Origin: Sciscionella sediminilitoris
GTDB lineage: Bacteria; Actinomycetota; Actinomycetes; Mycobacteriales; Pseudonocardiaceae
Direction: 5' to 3'
DNA length: 64,000 nucleotides
NCBI RefSeq assembly: GCF_000737195.2
Contig: NZ_JALM01000003.1
Coordinates: 1 to 64,000 of the forward strand
Shown one piece after another: positions 34,122 through 43,769 of the stretch. The notes below the pieces were generated by a model. It worked only from the letters and a program-made list of their open reading frames with translations. It did no database searches and was not told the origin of the DNA. The number at the start of each line of letters is the position of its first letter. Position 1 is the first letter of the stretch. The translations under genes were made by a program, and so were the position numbers.

Positions 34122-34922
34122 ATGCCCGTAATCACCGATCCTCCGCCACGAAACGCGATAGCACGCACGATCGGTCTGCTCGAGCTGCTCGATGCCTCGC
34201 ACCGGGCGCTCACTCTCACGGAAATCGCACAATCCACCGGGCTCGCGAAGAGTACGGCACATCGGTTACTCGGCGAACTCATCGCCTGCGCGACAGTCAA
34301 GCGGATGGGCGATTACTACACCATCGACTGGTCGCGACTCACGGAGAATCATTCGAATGAATTACTGTTGAGACGCTTGATAAAACCGGTTTTGCTCGAA
34401 CTCTATACGGCGACCCGGGAATTGGTGAGCCTCGGTGTCGCGCATGGTTTGCTGGTGCACTACCTCGACACATTCTTCGATCAGCACCAGCTCGCGGTCG
34501 TCGCCCAGACCGAGGAACGGGCGTTCATGCACTGCACGGCCGCGGGAAAGGCATTGCTCGCGCACGATCCGCTGCTCGCGAAACGGTTCATCCGGCACGC
34601 GCCCATGATCGCCTGCACCCCGCAGACGATCACCTCACCGGTCACCCTGGAGGCCGAGCTCGCCGTCGTGCGCAGGCGCGGGCTCGCCAAGTGCCGGAAC
34701 GAGTACGTGCCGGACACGATCGCCCTCGCGGTCCCGTTGTTCGCCAGGGACGGTCACGTCATCGCCGCGCTCGGGCTCGGCGGGGACACCCAGCGGTTCA
34801 ACGAGAAGGCGATGGCCGCGAAACTGCTCCGGGCCGCGGCCACCGCCCAACGGCTCGTCCGGAAATCACTGATCGGCCCGCCGGTCGAATCGCTGGTGCC
34901 GCGGCCACGCGCGGGATCCTGA
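34122..34922 (+). CDS. IclR-family transcriptional regulator
   Basis: A 266-residue IclR protein: N-terminal HTH LTLTEIAQSTGLAKSTAHRLLGEL (about 31-54) and a C-terminal ligand domain with ERAFMHCTAAGKALLAH and a final LGLGGD segment. ATG 34122 (MPVITDPPPRN). It precedes the CocE-type hydrolase by 11 bases, suggesting that it regulates that enzyme. The effector is unknown. Confidence 0.85.
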   Translation: MPVITDPPPRNAIARTIGLLELLDASHRALTLTEIAQSTGLAKSTAHRLLGELIACATVKRMGDYYTIDWSRLTENHSNELLLRRLIKPVLLELYTATRELVSLGVAHGLLVHYLDTFFDQHQLAVVAQTEERAFMHCTAAGKALLAHDPLLAKRFIRHAPMIACTPQTITSPVTLEAELAVVRRRGLAKCRNEYVPDTIALAVPLFARDGHVIAALGLGGDTQRFNEKAMAAKLLRAAATAQRLVRKSLIGPPVESLVPRPRAGS

Positions 34923-34933
34923 ACGCGTCCCGC

Positions 34934-36502
34934 ATGGCGGGCGGCTTAAGCTCGATCGCGATGAGGGCGAAACGCAGGGCTCCGGCCCCGGTTCCCGCGC
35001 AGGCGCGGGAACACCGGGTGCCGATGAGCGACGGGGTACGACTGGCCACCGATGTGTATCTGCCTGCGCGGGGATCGCGCTGGCCGGTGCTGCTGACCAG
35101 GATCCCCTACGACAAGGCGGCGCCGGAGTGCCGCATCCCGGATCTCGCCCGGTGGTTCACCGAACACGGGTACGCCGTGGTCGCCCAGGATGTGCGCGGC
35201 AAGGTCCGGTCCGAGGGTGAACTCCCGCCGTTTCGCGCCGAGGCCGCCGACGGGTACGCCACGATCGACTGGATCACCGGGCAGAGCTGGTGCGATGGCA
35301 CGGTCGGCATGTTCGGCAACTCCTATTACGGGTTCACCCAGTGGGCGGCCGCTTCGAGCGGTCATCCGGCCCTGCGGGCGATCGCCCCGCGGGTGTCCAG
35401 CGCGGATCTCGACGCGGTGCTCGATCGGCAGGGGGTGTTCCCGCTGGAGCTCGCCGCGGTGTGGGCGCTGGAGACCTGGAGTGACCGCGAGCTCTACGAG
35501 TACGCCGATGCGCTGGACTGGTCGGTGCGCCCGCTGGCCAAGCTGCTGCCCGAGGCACTGGGTTTCGGCAATCCGCTGCTCGAGGAATGGGCGCACGGCG
35601 GCCGCACCGGGGCCGCGTACCCGGTGCGCGGGGACATCCCGGCGCTGCATCTGGGCGGGCATTTCGACTTCCTGCAGCGCGGGCACCTGGCCACCTGGCG
35701 GGCGGCCCGCTCGGCCGGCCGTGCCCCGCAATACCTGCTGCTCGATGCGGTGGACCACGGGTGGACGGCACTGCGGGAACCGGACGAGCCGTGGTCGGAT
35801 CCCGGGATCGAGAACTATCTCGCCCCGCTGCTCGAGTTCTTCGACCACCATCTGCGTGGCCTCGGCGAGTACCCGCATCCTCCGGTGCGCTGGCGGCTGG
35901 CCCGGTCCGGGGAGGGCCTGCGCGCCGCCGAGACCTGGCCGCCGCCGGAGAGCGCGCCCCGCTCCTGGTTGCTCGACGGATCCGGTGCCCTGGGCGAGCG
36001 GCAGGCAACCGCGCTGGAGTGGGTGCACGATCCGGCCGATCCGGTGCCCAGCCTCGTGGATCCCTATGTCCCGCTCGTGGAGCCGCCCGAGGAGAGCGTG
36101 GTGCACGAGCGCGCGGATGTGCGCGCCTGCACCACCGAGCCCTTCGCGGCGCCGCTGGACCTGGCCGGCCCGGTGGAACTGCGGGGCGAGGTCTCCGCGC
36201 ACGCCCCGAGCGCCGATCTGATGGTCACGCTCGCCGACGTGTACCCGGACGGGCGCGCCTTCCGGATCCTGGACGGGGCGGCGCGGGTCACCGGGCCGTG
36301 GCCGTCGCCGGTGCGGGTGGACCTCGGCGAGACCGGGTACCGGATGCGCCCCGGGCACCGCCTGCGGGTCACCCTGGCCGGTTCCGCGTTCCCCCGCTAC
36401 GCCCCGCATCCCGGCAACGAACAGCATTTCTGGACCGCGACCGAGACCAGCACGAGCACCATCCGGGTCACCGGGGCGGAACTGCGCTGCCAGGTGCTCT
36501 GA
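34934..36502 (+). CDS. CocE/NonD-family hydrolase (X-Pro dipeptidyl-peptidase-like)
   Basis: A 522-residue serine hydrolase. The alpha/beta-hydrolase domain carries the nucleophile Ser130 in GMFGNSYYGFTQ, with acid/base candidates in GGHFDF and DAVDHGW. The C-terminal jelly-roll (from about 385: CTTEPFAAPLDLAGPVEL) is diagnostic of the cocaine esterase/X-Pro peptidase family. ATG 34934, or ATG 34961 (MRAKRR). The enzyme is probably cytoplasmic, as no signal peptide is seen. Coupled to the IclR gene. Confidence 0.83.
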   Translation: MAGGLSSIAMRAKRRAPAPVPAQAREHRVPMSDGVRLATDVYLPARGSRWPVLLTRIPYDKAAPECRIPDLARWFTEHGYAVVAQDVRGKVRSEGELPPFRAEAADGYATIDWITGQSWCDGTVGMFGNSYYGFTQWAAASSGHPALRAIAPRVSSADLDAVLDRQGVFPLELAAVWALETWSDRELYEYADALDWSVRPLAKLLPEALGFGNPLLEEWAHGGRTGAAYPVRGDIPALHLGGHFDFLQRGHLATWRAARSAGRAPQYLLLDAVDHGWTALREPDEPWSDPGIENYLAPLLEFFDHHLRGLGEYPHPPVRWRLARSGEGLRAAETWPPPESAPRSWLLDGSGALGERQATALEWVHDPADPVPSLVDPYVPLVEPPEESVVHERADVRACTTEPFAAPLDLAGPVELRGEVSAHAPSADLMVTLADVYPDGRAFRILDGAARVTGPWPSPVRVDLGETGYRMRPGHRLRVTLAGSAFPRYAPHPGNEQHFWTATETSTSTIRVTGAELRCQVL

Positions 36503-36509
36503 GCGCGGG

Positions 36510-37274
36510 TTATTCCCCGCGCCAGACCGGCTCGCGCTTCTCGGCGAACGCCGTGGCCCCTTCCATGGCGTCCGCCGAGGCGAGCACCGGGCCGATGATC
36601 TCGCCCTGGGCGGCGAACGCCTCCTCGTCGGTCCACCGGATGGTGCCGGAGACCAGCCGTTTGGTCGCGCGCACCGCGAGCGGCCCGTTGCGCGCGATCC
36701 GCCCGGCCAGCTCGCGGGCCCCGTCCAGCGCGTCGCCCGGATCGGTGAGCCGGTTCACGATCCCGTGCGCGTGCGCGGCCTCCGCGGTGATCGGATCCCC
36801 GGTCAGCGCCACCTCCATGGCGAGCTGATAGGGCAGCGCCTTGGGCAGCCGCAGCAGCCCGCCTGCCGCCGCGATCAGTCCGCGCTTGACCTCGGGAAGG
36901 CCGAACTTGGCGTCCCGCGCGGCAACCACGAGATCGGCGGCGAGGGCCAGCTCGCAACCGCCCGCGAGCGCCCAGCCCTCCACCGCGGCGATCAACGGCT
37001 TCTCCGGCGGCTTCGAGGTCAGTCCGCCGAACCCGCGGCTCTCCACCGCGGGGGACTCGCCCCTGGTGAACGCCTTGAGGTCCATTCCGGCACAGAAGGT
37101 CCCGCCCGCGCCGGTCAGGATCGCGATCACCAGGTCGGTGCGCGACTCGAACTCGTCGATCGCCGCGGCGACCCCCTCGGCGACCTCGGCGTTCACCGCG
37201 TTCTTCGCCTCCGGACGGTCGATCGTGATCAGGGCTACGCCCTCACCGAATTCGGTCCGCACACTGTCTGCCAC
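36510..37274 (-). CDS. Enoyl-CoA hydratase/isomerase
   Basis: A 254-residue crotonase with an intact active site: oxyanion segment GTFCAGMDLKAF, the first glutamate in AGGCELALAAD and the second in FGLPEVKRG. This contrasts with the crotonase at 6426, which lacks both. Typical beta-oxidation hydratase; the pathway is unknown because both neighbours are unrelated. It converges on the CocE gene with a 7-base gap. Confidence 0.86.
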   Translation of the reverse strand: MADSVRTEFGEGVALITIDRPEAKNAVNAEVAEGVAAAIDEFESRTDLVIAILTGAGGTFCAGMDLKAFTRGESPAVESRGFGGLTSKPPEKPLIAAVEGWALAGGCELALAADLVVAARDAKFGLPEVKRGLIAAAGGLLRLPKALPYQLAMEVALTGDPITAEAAHAHGIVNRLTDPGDALDGARELAGRIARNGPLAVRATKRLVSGTIRWTDEEAFAAQGEIIGPVLASADAMEGATAFAEKREPVWRGE

Positions 37275-37297
37275 GTCTACTCCTCACACGCTGTCGT

Positions 37298-37330
37298 CCG
37301 GCTCATTCTTCGCAGCGGACCGGGAGCCGG
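37298..37330 (-). terminator. Hairpin directly after the C69 gene
   Basis: CCGGCTC (37298-37304) pairs with GAGCCGG (37324-37330) around a 19-base loop, beginning right at the stop codon of the C69 gene. There is no T-run, so function is uncertain. The sequence also lies 24 bases upstream of the crotonase start. Confidence 0.35.
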
Positions 37331-39157
37331 TCAAGATCGGCTCACCCGGCGCCTGACCAGCCAGACCGCGATCCCGCCGAGGAGCAGCCCGCCGACGCCG
37401 GTGAGCGCGTAGGGCCACCAGTTCCCCTCGGAGCCCCGGTAGTCCGGGACATCCGCGGGATCACCGTAGTGCCCCTTGCGGGCCAGGGTTCCGCCGTCCG
37501 CCCAGCCGCCGCCGAGGTCGCAGTTCATCCGGTCACGCGCGGTCTCCTCGCTGCGCAGGGACATATCGCTGCTCTCCGGGTTCATCGTCTCCCCTTCGGG
37601 AACGGTGACCTTCGGCTTGTGGATCCCGCCCTCGGCCTTGTCCTCGGCCAGCTCCTTGTCCAGCAGGTAGTCCCCGAGTTTCAGGCCATCGGTGGCCCAG
37701 CCGGTGCTGGCCTCGGTGAGCGTTGCCCGGGCACCCGCGGCGTCCCCGGAGGAGAACTGCTCGCGTGCCTTCTGCTCGACATCGCCCTGATCGCGCAGGA
37801 TCTGCGCCTCGTAGCCTTCGAGGGCCTTGGTGACCTCGCCCAGGTATTTCTGCGGCCGCGCGCAGGTCGCGTACATCAGCCGCTTGTAGGTCTGGGTCGC
37901 CGATTCGGTGGCCTCCTGCTCGGCGAACTGCGGGTCCAGGTACTCCTCCGAGGCGCCGTGGGTCAGGTACCGGTGCTGGCGATACTCCGGCGGAACCGAC
38001 TGGGTGCCGATGTAGATCGGGATGTAGGGAGCGGTGACCGCGGCGGTCGTGGCCAGCCACAGTTTCGAGAGATCCTTGTCGGGCACCGAATCGTCGAGTT
38101 CGGCGACCTGACCGTATCCGGAGCGGTCGTCCGACCAGCGCGGGTCACGCACGATCCGCATGACGTCCTGCAGGCGCACCGGTTTGAGCTTGCGGAACTC
38201 GGCCTCCAGGGACGGCGGGTTCCGGTACGGCGAGGGATCCTGGGGATCGGCCGGTTTGCCGACCGCGACGGGCTTTCCGGGGAACGGCGTGCCGTACACC
38301 TGCTGCGGGTCGAACGGGGTTCCCGGCTGCCACCAGCCGCGCTCCTGCGCATACGAGAAGAAGTTCGGCGAGGCCATGAAGTTCGGGTTGTGCTGCCAGT
38401 CCGGGGGAAACTCGCCGAGGTAGCCGGGATAGGAGACGTGTACGTCGTCGGGCCCGAGGCGCTGCGCCGCCCAGAGCCCCTTGCCTCCGGAGTACTCGAT
38501 GAGCACCCAGCCCTCGTTGGCATCGGCGAACAGATGCGAATTCCCGCCGTAGGTGGTGTAGCCGTACTTGTCGATCTGCGAGCCGACGATCTGCGCCGCC
38601 TCGCGGGCACTGTGCGCGCGTTCCATCGCGATCCGGGACAGATCGCTGTAGTTCGGCCCGGTCTGGTCCTTCGGGGTCTGGTCGACGAGTTCACTGCGCG
38701 AATCGGACCATACATCCCGCGCGGCGACCCCGTATTCGTTGAGTCCGCCGTTGGTGAGCGGGGCCGGGAATCCGACGAATTCGGAGTAGTCGGAGCTGAT
38801 GTAGCGCGCCGTTTCCGGGGCCTGCGGGATGCGGGTGAGCTTGCCCGGCATGTCCGCCTTGTCGGTGGCGCCGACCTGGATCGTGGATCCCGCGGGGTGT
38901 TTGCGGTGCGCAACGATGTCCACCCAGTGGCTCGACGGTTCGTGCCCGAAACCACCGAGGAAGGTGTGCTTGTTCTCGGTCAGGTTCTTGCCGACGTAGA
39001 CCGCGAAACTCTTGTCCGAGCCGGGCGAGCGCTGCTTGTTCGCAGCGGCCGGTTTCGCCTGCCGCGGCGCCTCGTGTACCGCGGCCGTTGCCAGCGGTGC
39101 CGATCCGAGTACGCACACCGCGACTGCCGCTATCGCCACCAAACGCGGCATACCCAC
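37331..39157 (-). CDS. Secreted, membrane-anchored C69-family dipeptidase homologue
   Basis: About 608 residues. A signal peptide (VAIAAVAVCVLGSAPLATA) is followed by FAVYVGKNLTENKHTFLGGFG and then EPSSHWVDIV, as in peptidase family C69. Near the C-terminus comes WWPYALTGVGGLLLGGIAVWL and RRRVSRS, a membrane anchor with a cytoplasmic basic tail. The residue aligned with the N-terminal nucleophile Cys of C69 enzymes (C-x4-VGK) is Ser50. GTG 39157 has GAGGAGG 5 bases upstream; ATG 39151 is possible. It may be an active Ser variant, an amide hydrolase of another kind, or inactive. Confidence 0.8.
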   Translation of the reverse strand: MGMPRLVAIAAVAVCVLGSAPLATAAVHEAPRQAKPAAANKQRSPGSDKSFAVYVGKNLTENKHTFLGGFGHEPSSHWVDIVAHRKHPAGSTIQVGATDKADMPGKLTRIPQAPETARYISSDYSEFVGFPAPLTNGGLNEYGVAARDVWSDSRSELVDQTPKDQTGPNYSDLSRIAMERAHSAREAAQIVGSQIDKYGYTTYGGNSHLFADANEGWVLIEYSGGKGLWAAQRLGPDDVHVSYPGYLGEFPPDWQHNPNFMASPNFFSYAQERGWWQPGTPFDPQQVYGTPFPGKPVAVGKPADPQDPSPYRNPPSLEAEFRKLKPVRLQDVMRIVRDPRWSDDRSGYGQVAELDDSVPDKDLSKLWLATTAAVTAPYIPIYIGTQSVPPEYRQHRYLTHGASEEYLDPQFAEQEATESATQTYKRLMYATCARPQKYLGEVTKALEGYEAQILRDQGDVEQKAREQFSSGDAAGARATLTEASTGWATDGLKLGDYLLDKELAEDKAEGGIHKPKVTVPEGETMNPESSDMSLRSEETARDRMNCDLGGGWADGGTLARKGHYGDPADVPDYRGSEGNWWPYALTGVGGLLLGGIAVWLVRRRVSRS

Positions 39158-39455
39158 GTTTTCCTCCTCGTTTTCCGCCTGATTTCCGAAATGGGATGCT
39201 AGCGGCGAACAAACGGAAACCAAACACACCACCGGCCGGGCACCGGACCGGGACGGCTAGAATCACCACCCGCGCGCGGGCCGGAACGGTGCGCCGAGCC
39301 ACCGGGATTGCGCTGTTCAGCGCGGATTCCCGGCCGTGGTTCGGTACTCGAGGTCCACTGTGGACACCGCGGCAGTACCCGGACGCGCGGTGATCGCCCG
39401 GACACGCCCGGTCGTGTTTCCCACTATGTGATGGTCGTATTCTTTCTCACGCCGC
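39158..39455. other. 298-base gap with a 13-bp palindrome
   Basis: No gene seen. It should hold the promoter of the C69 gene and the 3' region of the carbohydrate operon. The perfect dyad GTCCACTGTGGAC (39353-39365) is the only clear feature; it could be an operator or part of a terminator. Short open frames on both strands have no recognisable domain. Confidence 0.5.
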
Positions 39456-40697
39456 TCAGTACACCTCCGGACGGGCGGCGTCCTCCGGATCGGCCCAGCG
39501 GTCGTTGGGCAGCAAGGGATACCAGCCGGGCCGCCCCGGATCCCGGTCGTACGGGTAGTTTCCGGTGCGCTCGTAGAATTCGGCGTATTCGGCGAGCTTG
39601 TCCCGATCCAGGCGCACCCCGAGTCCGGGTGCGTCCGGTACGGCGATCTTCCCGTTCCGGTAACGGAATTTCCCGCCTTCGATGATGTCCTCGCGCAGGT
39701 GGTGGTAGTGCGCGTCGGCGGCGAAGGCGAGGTTGGGCACCACCGCGCCGAGGTGCAGCATGGTGGCCAACTGGATACCGAGCTCACCCGAGGAGTGCAC
39801 GGCCACGCCGAGCTGGAAGGTCTCGCACACCCCGGCCGCCTTGACGCATGGCCGGATCCCGCCCCAGAAGGTGGTGTCCAGCAACACCACGTCCACAGCC
39901 GGATCGCGCACGTTCGCGGCGAGTTGTTCGAAGTTCACCACGACGGTGTTCGTGGCCAGCGGCACGGTCAGTTTCTCCCGGACCTGGCGCATCCCGTGCA
40001 GGCCCCAGCTCGGGTCCTCGAGGTATTCGTTGTTCAGGTCCGCGGTCGCCGTGCCGAACCGCACCGCCTCGGCGACCGAGAGCGCGCCGTTCGGGTCGTA
40101 GCGCAGCAGATCACCGGGGAATTCCTCGCCGAGCGCCCGGTAGCAGTCGAGTTCGTAGCCCGGCGGGAACACCCCGCCCTTGAGTTTGTGCGTGCCGAAG
40201 CCGTGTTCGGCTTTGAGCGCCCGCGCGTGTTCCACGAGCTGTTCCGGAGTGCGCACCTCCCCCTCCCCGGTGCGCGAATCGGCGTAGCGGAAGAACAGGT
40301 AGCTCGCGAACTCGACCTCCGCGCGCAGCGCCCCGCCGAGCAGGGTGTGCACCGGGACACCGAGATGCTGGCCGAGCAGATCGAGGCAGGCGAACTCGAC
40401 CGCGGCCAGCAGCTGGGTGCGGTTGTTGTACAGGCTCGCGGTCGGGTTCGCGAGCATGAACCGCAGCGCTTCGAGCTGGGCCGGATCATGGCCGAGCAGA
40501 TAGGGTTTGAGCCCGGCGAAGGCCAGTTGCGCGCTCTCCCCTCCCCCGCCCATCTCACCGAGACCGATGAGTCCGTTGTCGGCCTCGATCTCCACGATGG
40601 TGCGGATGAACCGGCCCCAGTGCGCGCCGTTGCTGTGCCGCAGCGGTGCCTCGAGCGGAACGGCGACGGTGGTCGCGCGGACATCGACGATCTTCAT
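39456..40697 (-). CDS. Glucarate dehydratase-like enolase-superfamily enzyme
   Basis: A 413-residue enolase-superfamily sugar-acid dehydratase. The KLK acid/base motif (171-173), Asp201-Pro-Asn203, Glu227 in EYLEDPSWG, Asn250 and His301 in [10 protein letters not shown] follow the glucarate dehydratase arrangement. D-glucarate or a related hexarate/uronate is the likely substrate. It is the last gene of a leftward operon starting at the glycosidase, downstream of an ABC importer. ATG 40697. Confidence 0.82.
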   Translation of the reverse strand: MKIVDVRATTVAVPLEAPLRHSNGAHWGRFIRTIVEIEADNGLIGLGEMGGGGESAQLAFAGLKPYLLGHDPAQLEALRFMLANPTASLYNNRTQLLAAVEFACLDLLGQHLGVPVHTLLGGALRAEVEFASYLFFRYADSRTGEGEVRTPEQLVEHARALKAEHGFGTHKLKGGVFPPGYELDCYRALGEEFPGDLLRYDPNGALSVAEAVRFGTATADLNNEYLEDPSWGLHGMRQVREKLTVPLATNTVVVNFEQLAANVRDPAVDVVLLDTTFWGGIRPCVKAAGVCETFQLGVAVHSSGELGIQLATMLHLGAVVPNLAFAADAHYHHLREDIIEGGKFRYRNGKIAVPDAPGLGVRLDRDKLAEYAEFYERTGNYPYDRDPGRPGWYPLLPNDRWADPEDAARPEVY

Positions 40698-40724
40698 GGT
40701 CTCCCTCGTTGTTGAGTCCGAAAG

Positions 40725-41546
40725 CTAGATCTGGGACAGGGTCAGTCCCCTGGTGAAGAATCGCTGGGTGAGCAGGAAGACCAGCACGGTCGGCAGCGAG
40801 ACGATCAGCGCCCCGGCGAGCACCACGGGCACGGTCGCACCGGCGTAGGCGCTCTGCAGCGAGGAGAGCGAGGTCATCACCGGGCGCACGTTGTCGCTGC
40901 GGGACAGTGAAAGCCCGAGCAGCAGGTCGTTCCAGGTGAAGGTGAACTGCAGGATGAACACCGCGATCAGCGCGGGCCGCGCCATGGGCAGATAGATCTG
41001 ACCGAACACCCGCGGAATCGAGGCACCGTCCATGATGGCCGCCTCGAACAGCGAATAGGAGATGCCGGAGAAGAAGTTCCGCATCATCAGCGCGGCAAGC
41101 GGGACGCTGATCGTGGTGTAGATCAGCACCAGCCCGAGCTGGCTGTCGTAGATGCCGCCGCCCGCGTAACCGAGGAACAGCGGAACGAGCAGCATCTGCA
41201 TCGGCAGCACGGTCCCGCCGAACACCACGATGAACCAGGCGAATCCGTGCCGCAGCCGCAGTACCGTGATGGCGAACCCGGCCATCGCGCCGAGCACGAC
41301 CGCGATCAGCGGGCCGAGCACGCTGTAGAGCACGGTGCTGCCGATACTCGGCCCGAGATCGGCGCGCTCCCAGGCCTGCGCGATGTTGGCGAACAGGCCG
41401 AAACCGTGCGGCGGGGTCCAGTTCTCGGTTCCGTCGTATTCCTCGACCGGCCGGATGGCGTTCACGATGAGCAGGTACACCGGGGCGAGCCAGATCGCGG
41501 AGAGCACCGCGAGCACGACATAACGCAGCGATTTCACGGCCTTCAT
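40725..41546 (-). CDS. CUT1 carbohydrate ABC permease (MalG-type)
   Basis: A 273-residue permease with six membrane segments. The EAA loop FEAAIMDGASIPRVFGQIYLPMARPAL contacts the ATPase, and the C-terminus FFTRGLTLSQI is characteristic of MalG-type subunits. ATG overlaps the preceding permease stop (ATGA). No ATPase gene is in the cluster, so a shared MsmK-type ATPase is presumed. Confidence 0.88.
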   Translation of the reverse strand: MKAVKSLRYVVLAVLSAIWLAPVYLLIVNAIRPVEEYDGTENWTPPHGFGLFANIAQAWERADLGPSIGSTVLYSVLGPLIAVVLGAMAGFAITVLRLRHGFAWFIVVFGGTVLPMQMLLVPLFLGYAGGGIYDSQLGLVLIYTTISVPLAALMMRNFFSGISYSLFEAAIMDGASIPRVFGQIYLPMARPALIAVFILQFTFTWNDLLLGLSLSRSDNVRPVMTSLSSLQSAYAGATVPVVLAGALIVSLPTVLVFLLTQRFFTRGLTLSQI

Positions 41547-42493
41547 TTGCCGCCTCCGTCCACATCGAACCCGCGCTTGGGGCTCAGCTGCTGGCGCAGA
41601 TACAGCACCGAGGCGATCCCGGTGACCAGGGTGAGCAGGACCGCGACCGCGGATCCGTAGCCGTAGTCCCCGGCCACGAAGGAATCCCGGTACATCGTCA
41701 CCGCAAGCGTTTCCGAGGTGCGCCCCGGACCGCCCTGGGTCACGATCCACACGATGTCGAAGGTCTTGAGCCCGGCCACGAGCGCGAGCCCGACCGCGAC
41801 GGCGGTCAGCGGGCGCAGCAGCGGCCAGATCACCAGCCGGAACCGCTGCCAGGCGTTCGCACCGTCCAGGGTGGCCGCTTCGAGCGGTTCGGTGGGGATC
41901 GCCTGCAGGCCGACCACGAAGATCAGCACGTTCACCCCGATCATCTGCCAGGTGCTGGCCAGGATGAGCACGATCGTGTTCAGCGGACTGGACTGCAGCC
42001 ACAGCGAATCGGCGCCGGGAGCGTGCAGCGCCTCGAGGAAGCTGCTCGCCGCGCCCCCGTTCATCAGCACGAATCCCCACACCACGGCCGTTCCGGTGCC
42101 GGAGAGCGCGTAGGGAAGCAGGAACGGGAGGCGGAAGTACTGGCCGCCCTTGATGTTGTAGGTCAGCATCGCGATCAACAGGCCGAGCCCGACCGGGAGT
42201 ACCACGGTGCCGATCACCCAGAACAGCGTGTTGCGGATCGCGGTCAGCAGCGCGGGATCGCTGAACAGCCGTCCGTAGTTGGCGAGCCCGACCCAGTCGG
42301 ACTGCGAACCGTCGCTGTCGGTGAAGCTGGTGATCAGCGACCACAGGAACGGCAGGTACAACAGCACCGCGACCAGGAGCACCGAGGGCGCCACGAAACC
42401 CGGTGCCCACCAACGGGTCGAGCGCTGCACGGCGGAGCCACGGCGGGCCCCGCGCGGGCGTGCGCGGGCATAGTCAAGTTGCATCATTGCCAC
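41543..42493 (-). CDS. CUT1 carbohydrate ABC permease (MalF/UgpA-type)
   Basis: A 316-residue permease. An N-terminal segment (APSVLLVAVLLYLPFLWSL), about six helices and the EAA loop LEAATLDGANAWQRFRLVIWPLLRP are seen. The start is GTG 42493 or ATG 42487. It pairs with the MalG-type subunit and the lipoprotein encoded 16 bases upstream. Confidence 0.87.
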   Translation of the reverse strand: MAMMQLDYARARPRGARRGSAVQRSTRWWAPGFVAPSVLLVAVLLYLPFLWSLITSFTDSDGSQSDWVGLANYGRLFSDPALLTAIRNTLFWVIGTVVLPVGLGLLIAMLTYNIKGGQYFRLPFLLPYALSGTGTAVVWGFVLMNGGAASSFLEALHAPGADSLWLQSSPLNTIVLILASTWQMIGVNVLIFVVGLQAIPTEPLEAATLDGANAWQRFRLVIWPLLRPLTAVAVGLALVAGLKTFDIVWIVTQGGPGRTSETLAVTMYRDSFVAGDYGYGSAVAVLLTLVTGIASVLYLRQQLSPKRGFDVDGGGK

Positions 42494-42509
42494 TCTCTCG
42501 CGACTGTGC

Positions 42510-43769
42510 TCAGTCGGTTTCGTGTTTCTCCGCCTCGGTTTTCCAGTAGTCGTCCGCGGCCTGTTGCACGATGTCCAGCTGCGCGCGGTACTGGTCGGGG
42601 TGCACCATGACCGCCCCGAACGCGTCGACCGCCGGAGTGAGGATCGGTTCGGGTGTGATGTCGTAGTACCGGTTGAGCAGCCGGTACGCGCCGTTGTTGG
42701 CGGCGTTCGCGACGGCGTTGAGGCTCGGCGCCTTCGTGGTCACCTTGGGATTGGTGGAGACCTCGTCCCGGATGGTCGACCACGGCCGCTGCGCGGTCTC
42801 GCCGAGCCACCAGGACATGAACTTCTCGGCTTCGGCGAGCCGGTCCGATCCCGACGGCGCGCACAGTGCTCCGGTTTCGTAGAGCACCGAGGTCTTGGGC
42901 AGCTTCGGGTTGACGTTCGGGATCGGGAAGAAGTCGTAGTCCACCCCGATCCGCTGACCGGAGAGCAGGAACTTCGAGTTCAGGTAGGTGCCTGCCGGGG
43001 CCATGGCGGTCTTCCCGGATTTCAGCTGCGCCTCGGGTTCGATCTTGCTTCCCGAATCGGAGAACAGGCCCTGCTCGGCCAGCTCCCGGAAGCGCTGCAT
43101 GACCGCGACCACACCGGGATCGGTGTATTTCGCCTTGCCCTCGGCCAGCCGCTGATAGAGGTCCGGATCGGAACCGGCGAGCAGCTGCTGGAACCAGGCG
43201 AAGCTGAACAGTTTCGTCGTCTCGTAGAACGGCGCGATTCCGTGCGATTTCAGGGTTTTCGCGATCCCGATGAGCTCGTCCCAGGTCTTCGGCGGGTGCA
43301 GCCCGTACCGGTCGAACAGGTGCTTGTTGTAGAACATGCCCCAGTAGGAGTTGGCGAGCGGAATGCAGTACTGCCGCCCGCCGACCGTGTAGTACTGGCG
43401 GACCTGCGGGCTGATGTCCCCGTTCGCGACGGCCTTGTCCCAGATCTCGGTGGTGTCCGCGACCTGGTGGCGTTCGACGAGCTTGCGCAGCTCCGGTCCG
43501 GTGGTCCAGGTGAACAGGTCCGGCTTCACCTGGGTCTGGAAGGAGGAGCGGATCGTGGCCTGATAGGTCGGCTCATCGGTGTACCCCGAGGGTTCGAGGT
43601 CGAGCCCGATCTTTTTCTTGGCAAGGGATCCGAGCTGCTGGAAATAGGGTTTCCAGGCATCCTTGTCGTTGAACAGGGTGAGTGTGCCGGGTTTCTGGGT
43701 CCCGCCCGCGCAGCCGCCGAGCGCGAGGATCACGACGGCGAACACCGCAAGTACCCGCGGGCGGTTCAC
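42510..43769 (-). CDS. Sugar-binding lipoprotein of the ABC importer
   Basis: A 419-residue extracellular solute-binding protein (family 1). Signal peptide with lipobox LALGGC, lipidated Cys20. The body has SYWGMFYNKHLFDRYGLHPPKTWDEL, a hallmark of sugar binders. The GTG start overlaps the GntR stop. It would capture the oligosaccharide or sugar acid released outside the cell. Confidence 0.87.
   Translation of the reverse strand: MNRPRVLAVFAVVILALGGCAGGTQKPGTLTLFNDKDAWKPYFQQLGSLAKKKIGLDLEPSGYTDEPTYQATIRSSFQTQVKPDLFTWTTGPELRKLVERHQVADTTEIWDKAVANGDISPQVRQYYTVGGRQYCIPLANSYWGMFYNKHLFDRYGLHPPKTWDELIGIAKTLKSHGIAPFYETTKLFSFAWFQQLLAGSDPDLYQRLAEGKAKYTDPGVVAVMQRFRELAEQGLFSDSGSKIEPEAQLKSGKTAMAPAGTYLNSKFLLSGQRIGVDYDFFPIPNVNPKLPKTSVLYETGALCAPSGSDRLAEAEKFMSWWLGETAQRPWSTIRDEVSTNPKVTTKAPSLNAVANAANNGAYRLLNRYYDITPEPILTPAVDAFGAVMVHPDQYRAQLDIVQQAADDYWKTEAEKHETD

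Noticed and set aside
39353-39365. GTCCACTGTGGAC palindrome as a dedicated regulator site
   Set aside because: Single copy about 200 bases from the nearest start with no adjacent regulator; kept only as part of the gap description.
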